Part shown: one piece after another, positions 1 to 4,964 of the stretch
Numbering within the stretch: position 1 is the first letter of the stretch
Layout of the letters: every line of letters starts with the position of its first letter
Assembly (NCBI GenBank): GCA_030042375.1
Contig: JASHZU010000217.1
Coordinates: forward strand, 1-5,425
Length of the DNA stretch: 5,425 nucleotides
Direction of reading: 5' to 3'
DNA from: Verrucomicrobiia bacterium
GTDB lineage: Bacteria; Verrucomicrobiota; Verrucomicrobiae; Limisphaerales; UBA11358
Made by a program: the position numbers and the translations under genes
Notes under the pieces: generated by a model
Seen by the model: the letters and a program-made list of their open reading frames with translations, nothing else
The model's database searches: none
Told to the model about the DNA's origin: nothing

Positions 1-1470
1 GACTTAAAAGAGCCGGCCAAGTTTAAATCATGGCTCTTTGGCATCGCGCGGAACCGCATTCACAACACCTTTCGCCAGCAAACCCGCAACCCGCTCGCCG
101 CCGCGGAACCGTTGGATGAAGTTGCGGCGACGACTGCCACCGTTTCCAACCCCGCCGGCCACGCCATCAGCAAGGAGGAAGAGGAAATCCTGTGGCGCTC
201 GCTGGCGCAGGTGCCGGATGCCTACCGCGAGCCGCTGGTGTTGTTTTATCGCGAACAACAATCCATCGAGCGCGTCGCCGCCATTTTAGAGTTATCGGAA
301 GAAGCGACGCGGCAGCGGCTCTCGCGCGGGCGAAAATTATTGCAGGAGCAAGTCACGGCCTTTGTGGAGGGCGCGCTGGCACGGACAAATCCCGGCCAGG
401 CCTTCACGATGGGCGTGCTCGCGGCATTGCCCATCTCGCTCGCGGCGTCGGCCAAGGCCGTCACGGTGGCGGCTTCCGCGGCCAAAGGCGGCGCGGCGGT
501 GACGGGCGCATCGTTTTTGTCCATGCTCAGCGCGTTGCTTGGCCCGATAATCGGGATAGTGGCCGGCTATCTCGGCATGCGCGCGGGCCTGAAATCCACC
601 CGCACGCCGCGTGAACGCGCCATGATGGTCCGTTACAATTGGTGTCATATTGGCGGGTTCATCGTTTTCTTCGCGGCTTGTTTTCTTTTAGGCTCTTTGC
701 CCGACCGGAATCAACCGGTGCTCCGAATTTCCATTGGGATGGTGGCCATCATCGCCTACACGGTTTTTATCTTCGTCACTGCGTTCTGGTTCAAAAACGC
801 ATTTGCGCGAATTCGTGAAGAAGAACAGCAGCTCCACCCGGAACTATACGAGAACCAAACGACATCATGGTTTGCGACGTCGTGGTGGACGATGCCGTAT
901 GAATATCGCAGCCGCACCACACTGTTCGGTTTACCGCTGGTGCATTATCGGATGGGCACATTGCCGGGACAAAAGCGGCAGCCGGCGGTCGGCTGGATTG
1001 CTTTTGGTGAAGTTGCTTATGGAATTTTGTACGCCAGCGGCGGCATTGCGGTGGGCGGTATCAGCACCGGTGGCGTGAGCATTGGGATCTTTGCCTTCGG
1101 TGGCCTGGGCCTCGGGCTGGTCGCCTTTGGCGGACTGGCCATTGGCGGGCTGGCGCTGGGCGGCGGAGCCATCGGTCTGGTGGCGACCGGCGGTCTGGCC
1201 ATCGCGTGGCACGCGGCCGCAGGAGGATTGGTTGCCGCACATGACCTGGCTGTCGGCGGCCAGGTAATCGCGAACCACGCCAACGATGCCGTGGCGCGGG
1301 CCTTTTTTGCGCGCTATCGCTGGCTGGATATGACCCGGCCGGCCTCAATGAGCGTGTTTTGGGTACTTTGCTTTGCGCCAATGGTCGTGCAAATCCTGGC
1401 CTGGAACTGGTGGCGGCGAAAAATGGCCAAAAAAATCGTGGCCGGCCCACAGCCCGGCGCAAGCTACTGA
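1..1470 (+). CDS. Sigma-70 family (ECF-like) RNA polymerase sigma factor with C-terminal membrane domain, 5'-truncated by window edge
   Basis: Promoter-recognition subunit of RNA polymerase, fused to a membrane domain. The frame is open from base 1 and the first residues (FKSWLFGIARNR) match the end of sigma region 2, so the true start lies to the left; the TTG at 112 is only an internal codon. Of 489 visible residues, about 59-114 form sigma region 4: a 'VPDAYREPLVLFY' segment, then a helix-turn-helix around SIERVAAILELSEEATRQRL. After residue 130 the protein is hydrophobic: likely membrane segments near 170-194, 217-232, 245-264 and 453-471, with an 'LFGLPLVHYRMG' segment (308-319) and a Gly-rich repeat block (347-401). 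It ends in TGA, convergent with the next gene. Canonical ECF factors are about 180-200 residues, so the tail is an unusual extension. Anti-sigma or membrane-sensing function of the tail is inference; sigma identity is firm. Confidence 0.88.
   Translation, partial: DLKEPAKFKSWLFGIARNRIHNTFRQQTRNPLAAAEPLDEVAATTATVSNPAGHAISKEEEEILWRSLAQVPDAYREPLVLFYREQQSIERVAAILELSEEATRQRLSRGRKLLQEQVTAFVEGALARTNPGQAFTMGVLAALPISLAASAKAVTVAASAAKGGAAVTGASFLSMLSALLGPIIGIVAGYLGMRAGLKSTRTPRERAMMVRYNWCHIGGFIVFFAACFLLGSLPDRNQPVLRISIGMVAIIAYTVFIFVTAFWFKNAFARIREEEQQLHPELYENQTTSWFATSWWTMPYEYRSRTTLFGLPLVHYRMGTLPGQKRQPAVGWIAFGEVAYGILYASGGIAVGGISTGGVSIGIFAFGGLGLGLVAFGGLAIGGLALGGGAIGLVATGGLAIAWHAAAGGLVAAHDLAVGGQVIANHANDAVARAFFARYRWLDMTRPASMSVFWVLCFAPMVVQILAWNWWRRKMAKKIVAGPQPGASY
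1039..1203 (+). repeat. Eleven tandem Gly-rich pentapeptide-like repeats within the sigma factor tail
   Basis: Read in frame, this stretch divides exactly into eleven five-residue units with consensus G-(G/I/L)-hydrophobic-(A/S)-hydrophobic, for example GGIAV, GGLAI, GGLAL and GLVAF. Two looser units (GWIAF, GEVAY) lie just upstream. There are no charged residues in the block. At the DNA level the units are only loosely alike, so the period is kept at the protein level rather than being a recent DNA expansion. A compact repetitive fold or tightly packed membrane helices are both possible. It is not the classical A(D/N)Lxx pentapeptide repeat. Confidence 0.8.
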
Positions 1471-1648
1471 TTCACAGTATAATACTTTCTGATTTTGAGA
1501 TTGATTTTCGCCTTATGAAATTTAAAACTCGTTATCGCTGGGGATAATCCGATCGGAACATATAAGAACAGAGAAGCACGCTTTGAAGGAAACCATGCGG
1601 GGTGTTTTCAGATATCAGAACCGCCCCTTTACGAAGGCGTCCGCACGC
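1471..1648. other. Convergent intergenic gap
   Basis: This gap lies between the stop of the sigma factor gene (plus strand) and the stop of the pseudopilin gene (minus strand). No convincing ORF is seen. It contains an isolated TATAAT at 1478-1483 without a recognisable -35 element, and one imperfect hairpin near its right end (listed separately). Confidence 0.6.
1599..1627. terminator. Weak candidate bidirectional hairpin between convergent genes
   Basis: The arm GGGGTGTTTT (1599-1608) can pair with the segment ending CCGCCCC at 1627, giving four G-C pairs, one G-U, one G-C, one mismatch, two A-U and a further G-U. Only three T residues follow on the plus strand, and no T run follows on the minus strand. 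Its position 22 nt past the pseudopilin stop fits a terminator, but the missing U-tract makes this a weak call. Confidence 0.22.
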
Positions 1649-2509
1649 TCACTTTTCAACCGTAGTTTCGCTTTGCAATTTTTCCCAATCCGGGTCCGGG
1701 CTGGTGTCATCCTCCCAATCGGAACTGGGCGCGAGCCATTTGTCCGATTCCACGTGACCGTCGGCAAAGTTCAGTTCATAAGCGCCGCCGTGCCGGGTGG
1801 CCGGCAGGTCGGGAATGGTATTTACCGGACCCATATCCACGACAAACATGGAATCATTAATGGTGCTGCCGTCTTCATCAATCAAATACCACATCTGGGC
1901 AGGTTGTGTGATTTGATTTTCCCTTCGGAAGAAAGTGTAGGTGAGTGCCTGGTCAAAGTCGGGCGTTGTGAAATACGTCACACCGGTCGGGTCGCCATAA
2001 CTCCGGCCACTCATCCATGAATTCATCGAATAGCTGCGAACCACCGGCCAGCCGCCCAGACTCCGGTCATCGGCGGGGCAGCGATAGATGCCCACCGTTT
2101 TGTTATACTGCCAGATGGCGCCCTGTTCCAAGGCATAAATATTGGTGCAGTCGAATTGAGGGCTGGGGCCGTAATCGTTGTCGCTGGGTTCTTCGTATGA
2201 CGCCCAGCCCGGACACCACGAATAGGGATTGACGGGGTAATCGTCAAAACCGATCGGCCAGCATGAGACCAAATCGCCACTATTGTCATCCGCATAGTTT
2301 TTGCAGCAAATGGACAATTGCCGAAGATTGTTGAGGCAGGCGCTGGCCTGCCCTTTTCGTTCGGCCTGGTTCAAGACCGGCAGCAGCACCGCCGCGAGAA
2401 TGCCGATGACGGCAATCACCACCAGCAGCTCGATCAGCGTAAATGCCTTTTTTCGCTGGTGGTTTTTCCCGCAATTATTTTCCCCCGATTTTGGAATTTT
2501 ACCAGGCAC
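1649..2509 (-). CDS. Pseudopilin-like prepilin with H-X9-DG domain
   Basis: This is a 286-residue protein processed by prepilin peptidase and anchored by its N-terminal helix, as in type II secretion pseudopilins and type IV pilins. A polar leader (1-22, rich in Lys/Asn) ends in RKKA, followed by FTLIELLVVIAVIGILAA. Cleavage is predicted between Ala22 and Phe23, with the conserved Glu at mature position 5 (Glu27). The body contains IYRCPAD (141-147), an 'RSYSMN' segment (158-163) and His240, nine residues, then Asp250-Gly251. That is the H-X9-DG motif of prepilin-processing-associated proteins common in Planctomycetes and Verrucomicrobia. The start is GTG at 2509, supported by a GAGGA site 4 nt upstream and an in-frame stop shortly above. 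The first 11 nt overlap the end of the glycosyltransferase gene, so the two are probably cotranscribed. Cargo or fibre role unknown. Confidence 0.9.
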   Translation of the reverse strand: MPGKIPKSGENNCGKNHQRKKAFTLIELLVVIAVIGILAAVLLPVLNQAERKGQASACLNNLRQLSICCKNYADDNSGDLVSCWPIGFDDYPVNPYSWCPGWASYEEPSDNDYGPSPQFDCTNIYALEQGAIWQYNKTVGIYRCPADDRSLGGWPVVRSYSMNSWMSGRSYGDPTGVTYFTTPDFDQALTYTFFRRENQITQPAQMWYLIDEDGSTINDSMFVVDMGPVNTIPDLPATRHGGAYELNFADGHVESDKWLAPSSDWEDDTSPDPDWEKLQSETTVEK

Positions 2510-3713
2510 GTTTTCCTCTGGGAATAAAAAGTGTTACATATATCCCCTTGATAAACCCAAGTGCGCAAACAAAAGTAAATATCGGATAGTAAACCAGCGA
2601 ATAAGGAAATATAAGCCATATTTTTGAAGGCTCTTTCCTTAAATCATAATTTACCGCAACATAGGGGATCGAGAATAAAGGATAAAGCAGATAAAGAAGC
2701 GCAATCTTATCAAGCCTCATTCCACTTTCTGTCCGGGCAAACCCAAAAGAGGAAAAAAATGAGTTCCCGGTATCTCTGAATGAATCGAAATGAACGAAAA
2801 AGTTCGTGAGAAAGATGAAATTATTTACAAAAGAAACAAGGAAGGCAATGGCCAGGAGCACATTGGTCACCAGGAACAATATGACAACCGGATTTTTCAT
2901 AAAAAACTTAAAATGAATTATGAAATTCTGTATTGCTCCACCAGACCATCTCACGGTTCGCTGATACCATGCTTCCAAAGTCTCAGGAACATAAGTATGA
3001 ATTGGAAGAATGCCTTCTTGTGTCTTCATTCCAGTCTCTCCTATCTTTAAAGCCAGGTCCTGGTCTTCCGTAAGAAAATTATCGCTAAACATCCCTACTT
3101 TCTCGAAAACACCCCTTTTGACTGCTATGGATGCACCCCACAAAGCCACGGTTGAAAAAGGATTATAGGAAACCTGGATCAGCCCATACATTCCATATTC
3201 AACTCGTTGCATGCTTGCAAGAAATCCCCGGTTTATCGGAACAGGCCTTCTACTCACTCCCCCTACTTTTTCATCTTCCAGCCTGGCTATGGAATCCTGG
3301 ACGATTTTCCCGTTTATTTTCGTGTCCGAGTCGAGTATCCAGATGATTTCCCCTTTTGTCGTTGGAAAAGCACAGTTAATCGATTTTGATTTTCCAAGAT
3401 TGATCTTATTGTTTATCACCTGGATCGGATATTTTCTCCCTAAAGTCTCCAATATGTCCAAAGTGTTGTCTGTGCTCTTGTCATTGATTACGATAACTTC
3501 AAACCTGCCCTGTTCATTGGATTTAAACACGCTTTCCACCGTTTCAACAATATAATCTGCATCATTGTGCGTGGGAATCATGAAAGAAATGAATGGTTTT
3601 GTTTTCGCCTTAACCGTCTTGTGTATTTCAAAAATAAAAACGGTTATCATAAAGGAAAGTGTTAAAATAAACACAGCAAAAGCAATATCATTGAAAGTTG
3701 ACAGGCTGATCAT
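2499..3713 (-). CDS. Membrane-bound family 2 glycosyltransferase (processive PgaC/hyaluronan synthase-like)
   Basis: This 404-residue enzyme is predicted to transfer sugars from nucleotide-sugar donors at the inner face of the membrane, probably building or extruding a polysaccharide. One membrane helix (about 10-30) precedes a GT-A domain: FISFMIPTHNDADYI (41-55), VINDKSTDNT (75-84), the DSD metal/nucleotide motif (128-130), the acceptor/catalytic TED motif (215-217), and a variant of QxxRW at 251-256 (QRTVRW). Further membrane segments lie near 276-305, 337-352 and 365-388. The ATG start at 3713 has an AGGAGA site 10 nt upstream. The gene is markedly AT-rich: hand counts gave 25/60 G+C at 3421-3480 and 19/60 at 3601-3660, against 42/60 at 2041-2100 in the adjacent pseudopilin. 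It ends abruptly at GKRAW, where relatives usually continue with a short W-x-K-T-x-R type tail. Sugar specificity cannot be read from sequence; acquisition by transfer is inferred. Confidence 0.88.
   Translation of the reverse strand: MISLSTFNDIAFAVFILTLSFMITVFIFEIHKTVKAKTKPFISFMIPTHNDADYIVETVESVFKSNEQGRFEVIVINDKSTDNTLDILETLGRKYPIQVINNKINLGKSKSINCAFPTTKGEIIWILDSDTKINGKIVQDSIARLEDEKVGGVSRRPVPINRGFLASMQRVEYGMYGLIQVSYNPFSTVALWGASIAVKRGVFEKVGMFSDNFLTEDQDLALKIGETGMKTQEGILPIHTYVPETLEAWYQRTVRWSGGAIQNFIIHFKFFMKNPVVILFLVTNVLLAIAFLVSFVNNFIFLTNFFVHFDSFRDTGNSFFSSFGFARTESGMRLDKIALLYLLYPLFSIPYVAVNYDLRKEPSKIWLIFPYSLVYYPIFTFVCALGFIKGIYVTLFIPRGKRAW
2514..2519 (-). promoter_or_regulatory. Ribosome binding site deciding the GTG start of the pseudopilin
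   Basis: On the minus strand this reads AGAGGA, followed by AAAC and then GTG at 2509. It lies inside the last codons of the upstream glycosyltransferase gene. It is the only good Shine-Dalgarno match near the start and justifies choosing GTG. Confidence 0.65.
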
Positions 3714-3723
3714 TTAATTGGGA

Positions 3724-3729
3724 TCTCCT
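3724..3729 (-). promoter_or_regulatory. Shine-Dalgarno site of the glycosyltransferase gene
   Basis: On the minus strand this reads AGGAGA, 10 nt before the ATG at 3713. It is the strongest ribosome binding site in the window. This contrasts with the plus-strand genes to the right, which have none I can recognise. Confidence 0.7.
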
Positions 3730-3741
3730 ATATGATTTCTT

Positions 3742-3766
3742 GCCCACGATCAGCGTGGGCTTTTTT
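3742..3766 (+). terminator. Intrinsic terminator, plus-strand orientation
   Basis: GCCCACG (3742-3748) pairs perfectly with CGTGGGC (3754-3760) around a 5-nt ATCAG loop, followed directly by six T residues (3761-3766). This is a textbook Rho-independent terminator for rightward transcription. No plus-strand gene lies immediately to its left: the neighbour is the start of the leftward glycosyltransferase gene, 28 nt away. On the minus strand the hairpin lies in the glycosyltransferase leader with no T run after it, so there it could act only as a leader structure. Confidence 0.75.
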
Positions 3767-3957
3767 GTGATTTTCTGCCTGCCCCAGAGATTAGCAAGGA
3801 CGTTTTTTTTGGTTAGCCCTTGGTTTTTCGCCGGCACAAGGGGCGATTTGTTGCCGCCTTTCCACACGCTTTTCCATGTCATCTGAACCGGTTGCAGCCA
3901 TTTTGAGTAACGGCAGGATGTTATCTTGTTGCCAACCAAGATTTAGTCAGAACATAT
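3767..3957. other. Intergenic region without a conventional gene
   Basis: This stretch separates the terminator from the first small lipoprotein copy. A possible stem pairs CCCTTG (3817-3822) with CAAGGG (3837-3842) across a 14-nt loop, but no T run follows. The minus-strand open frame covering 3688-3939 reads as low-complexity Lys-rich sequence with no recognisable motif, overlaps the glycosyltransferase start, and is not called. The right-hand part (from 3887) belongs to the tandem repeat region described separately. Confidence 0.5.
3887..3910 (+). pseudogene. Tail remnant of a third small-lipoprotein copy
   Basis: Read in frame this gives T-G-C-S-H-F-E-stop, the same TGCSH that ends the frame-corrected copy downstream (TGCSHGSSIE). 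The DNA at 3887-3901 matches 4028-4042 at 14 of 15 bases. A stop (TGA at 3884-3886) precedes it in this frame, and no hydrophobic signal segment can be found upstream in any plus frame. It is therefore either a decayed copy or the edge of the duplicated block. Confidence 0.45.
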
Positions 3958-4040
3958 ATGAAAAACATTTCTTGTAAAAAAATTCGGGTCATCATACTAA
4001 TCCTTGGATTCGCCTTTGTGCTGCCTCACCGGATGCAGCC
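3908..4040 (+). repeat. Tandem direct repeat, unit 1
   Basis: Unit 1 runs from a TAACGGC start through a spacer, an ATG and a short hydrophobic coding stretch to ACCGGATGCAGCC. It aligns over its whole length with unit 2 at 4066-4197, with several small indels. The longest shared blocks include GATTCGCC, TTTGTGCTGCC and CAGAACA. The ATG-to-ATG distance between units is 155 nt. The copies have clearly diverged, so the duplication is not recent. Confidence 0.82.
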
Positions 4041-4060
4041 ATGGGAGCAGTATTGAATGA
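3958..4060 (+). pseudogene. Frameshifted copy of the very small lipoprotein gene
   Basis: Starting at ATG 3958, the protein begins MKNISCKKIRVIILILGFA and parallels the intact copy at 4113. After GCC (4012-4014) two bases (GC) present in the other copy are missing. As written, the frame continues FVLPHRMQPWEQY and stops at 4056, giving 32 residues with no lipobox. Restoring the two bases gives AALCCLTGC followed by SHGSSIE and a TGA at 4058-4060, a proper lipobox with a mature part of eight residues. No Shine-Dalgarno site is visible. It is most simply an inactivated duplicate. Expression of the frameshifted 32-residue hydrophobic peptide cannot be excluded. Confidence 0.6.
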
Positions 4061-4065
4061 GATGT

Positions 4066-4197
4066 TAACGGCGTTATGTTATCGTGTTGCTAACCAAACA
4101 ATCAGAACAAATATGAAAACATTCCTTAAAAAAAATATTCGGGTCATTGTACTCGTCCTTGGATTCGCCGCTTTGTGCTGCCTTACCGGCTGCGATT
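4066..4197 (+). repeat. Tandem direct repeat, unit 2
   Basis: Second copy of the block at 3908-4040, beginning with TAACGGC and carrying the intact small lipoprotein gene. The non-coding part upstream of the ATG is also conserved (GTTATC, TGTTGC, AACCAA, TCAGAACA). The duplication therefore included the leader or promoter region as well as the reading frame. Confidence 0.82.
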
Positions 4198-4202
4198 ACT
4201 AA
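4113..4202 (+). CDS. Very small lipoprotein precursor, 29 residues, predicted mature peptide Cys-Asp-Tyr
   Basis: ATG at 4113, TAA at 4200-4202. The N-terminus MKTFLKKN gives a positively charged n-region (with Arg10), followed by a hydrophobic core VIVLVLGFAALCC and a lipobox LTGC (residues 24-27), then only Asp-Tyr. Lipid attachment would be at Cys27, with signal peptidase II cutting before it, leaving a lipidated tripeptide; Asp at +2 is the classical inner-membrane retention residue in Gram-negative bacteria such as E. coli. Coding status is supported by the upstream copy: in the hydrophobic core the differences are synonymous or Ile/Val exchanges. No Shine-Dalgarno site is seen; the leader is A-rich. 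It is not LptM or entericidin by motif. The released signal peptide might be the real product, or the ORF might be a leader or lysis-type peptide; all of that is speculation. Confidence 0.62.
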   Translation: MKTFLKKNIRVIVLVLGFAALCCLTGCDY

Positions 4203-4298
4203 ATAAGCCACTGACGGCTCAATCGCCAGGGTTCGGCGTATAGATTTGCAGGCGCGCCGCGTGACATATGGACCGCGGCCGTGTCTTAGTCTTTACCA
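4203..4298 (+). other. Spacer upstream of the membrane protein gene
   Basis: This short stretch has no gene, no clear terminator after the small lipoprotein and no convincing promoter. A TATAGA-like hexamer at 4239-4244 lies 22 nt after a CTGACG hexamer, too far apart for a normal sigma-70 promoter. Whether the small lipoprotein and the following genes share a transcript is undecided. Confidence 0.4.
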
Positions 4299-4964
4299 AT
4301 GTCGCCGGGAATTCGCTGCCAAACTTTTCTTCTAGCTTTTCGTTTAAACGGGTTAAACTCAGCCGTGCACCAGCGAAGTTTTCTCATTGGCGCGGTGGCG
4401 GCAATTGTCGGCATTTGGTTGTTGGCGATGGCCGGGCACTGGTATTTGGAGAACCTCAAGATGACCGCGGACAAAGTCCGCGTGTATGTGGAGTCGGTTG
4501 ATTTTTCCCAGCTCACCGGGGATGCGCGGGCCCGGGCCATCCGCAAATTGGAGGACGACCTTAACGCCCTGTCCTACGAAGAGCGCCAGAAACTGCGGCT
4601 GCAGCACACGATTCGTTCATGGTTCGACCAGATGACGGAAGAGGAAAAGAGCCAATTTTTGGAGGCGACCCTGCCGACCGGTTTTAAGCAAATGATTAAC
4701 GCCTACCAGCAGATGCCCGAGGACAAACGGCGCCGGCTCATTGACAACACGATGAAGAATTTGCAGAAGGCCAATAGCCAGGCGCAGCCCAACGGCGGTA
4801 CAAATGGTCCCGCGCTTAGCCCGGAACTGGAGGCGAAGGTCCGGACGATTGGGCTGGACACCTTTTACAGCCAAAGCTCGGCGGAAACGAAAGCGGAACT
4901 GGCGCCGGTGCTGGAGGAATTGCAGCACCAAATGGAGACGGAGAAAATCCCGCGCCAGCAATGA
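4299..4964 (+). CDS. Single-pass membrane protein with helical, charged soluble domain; function unknown
   Basis: I do not recognise a named family. Using ATG 4299 the product is 221 residues. One membrane helix ([19 protein letters not shown], 28-46) is followed by a charged, probably helical domain likely facing the periplasm. A local pattern recurs: LSYEER (91-96), MTEEEK (112-117), MPEDKR (139-144), then LSPELE (173-178) after a polar Gln/Asn/Gly linker. Each looks like a helix start capped by Ser/Thr/Pro plus acids. An in-frame GTG at 4365 would give 199 residues with the helix at positions 6-24, more typical for an anchor; neither start has a Shine-Dalgarno site, so the start is uncertain. 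The stop overlaps the next gene's start (ATGA), implying translational coupling and a possible accessory role for the pseudopilin. Confidence 0.75.
   Translation: MSPGIRCQTFLLAFRLNGLNSAVHQRSFLIGAVAAIVGIWLLAMAGHWYLENLKMTADKVRVYVESVDFSQLTGDARARAIRKLEDDLNALSYEERQKLRLQHTIRSWFDQMTEEEKSQFLEATLPTGFKQMINAYQQMPEDKRRRLIDNTMKNLQKANSQAQPNGGTNGPALSPELEAKVRTIGLDTFYSQSSAETKAELAPVLEELQHQMETEKIPRQQ
4342..4358. promoter_or_regulatory. Short inverted repeat near the alternative GTG start
   Basis: GTTTAA (4342-4347) and TTAAAC (4353-4358) form perfect 6-bp arms around ACGGG, ending 6 nt before the GTG at 4365. If translation starts at that GTG, this would be a leader site such as an operator or small hairpin. 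If it starts at ATG 4299, the site is coding. A chance occurrence is quite possible. Confidence 0.2.

Noticed and set aside
112..114. TTG at 112 as start of the sigma factor
   Set aside because: The same frame is open to base 1 and encodes the end of sigma region 2 upstream of it, so the gene starts outside the window.
931..1283. Long minus-strand open frames opposite the sigma factor tail
   Set aside because: They mirror the GC-rich Gly repeats and give low-complexity Pro/Ala-rich products; the plus-strand frame continues with sigma domains and membrane segments.
1478..1483. Perfect TATAAT hexamer just after the sigma factor gene
   Set aside because: No -35-like element lies at 16-18 nt and no plus-strand gene follows; a lone hexamer is expected by chance.
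1583..2020. A 145-codon plus-strand open frame opposite the pseudopilin C-terminus
   Set aside because: The minus strand carries the clear H-X9-DG pseudopilin; the plus product has no motif and is a shadow frame.
3817..3842. Hairpin CCCTTG/CAAGGG as a terminator
   Set aside because: Six-base stem with a 14-nt loop and no following T run on either strand.
3688..3939. An 83-codon minus-strand open frame upstream of the glycosyltransferase
   Set aside because: It overlaps the glycosyltransferase start and Shine-Dalgarno site, spans the terminator hairpin, and encodes a Lys-rich sequence with no recognisable motif.
4060..4112. Possible integron attC site between the small lipoprotein copies (GGCGTTATG, GTTAAC)
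   Set aside because: The core GTTRRRY and matching inverse site do not fit, and the equivalent spacer before the first copy lacks the GCGTTA segment. Simple tandem duplication explains the data better.
4113..4202. Small lipoprotein as LptM (YifL) or entericidin
   Set aside because: LptM needs a conserved segment after the lipidated Cys and entericidins have a longer mature helix; here only Asp-Tyr follows.
3887..4202. CRISPR array
   Set aside because: There are only two full units of about 130 nt with aligned coding content; no short identical repeats with variable spacers.
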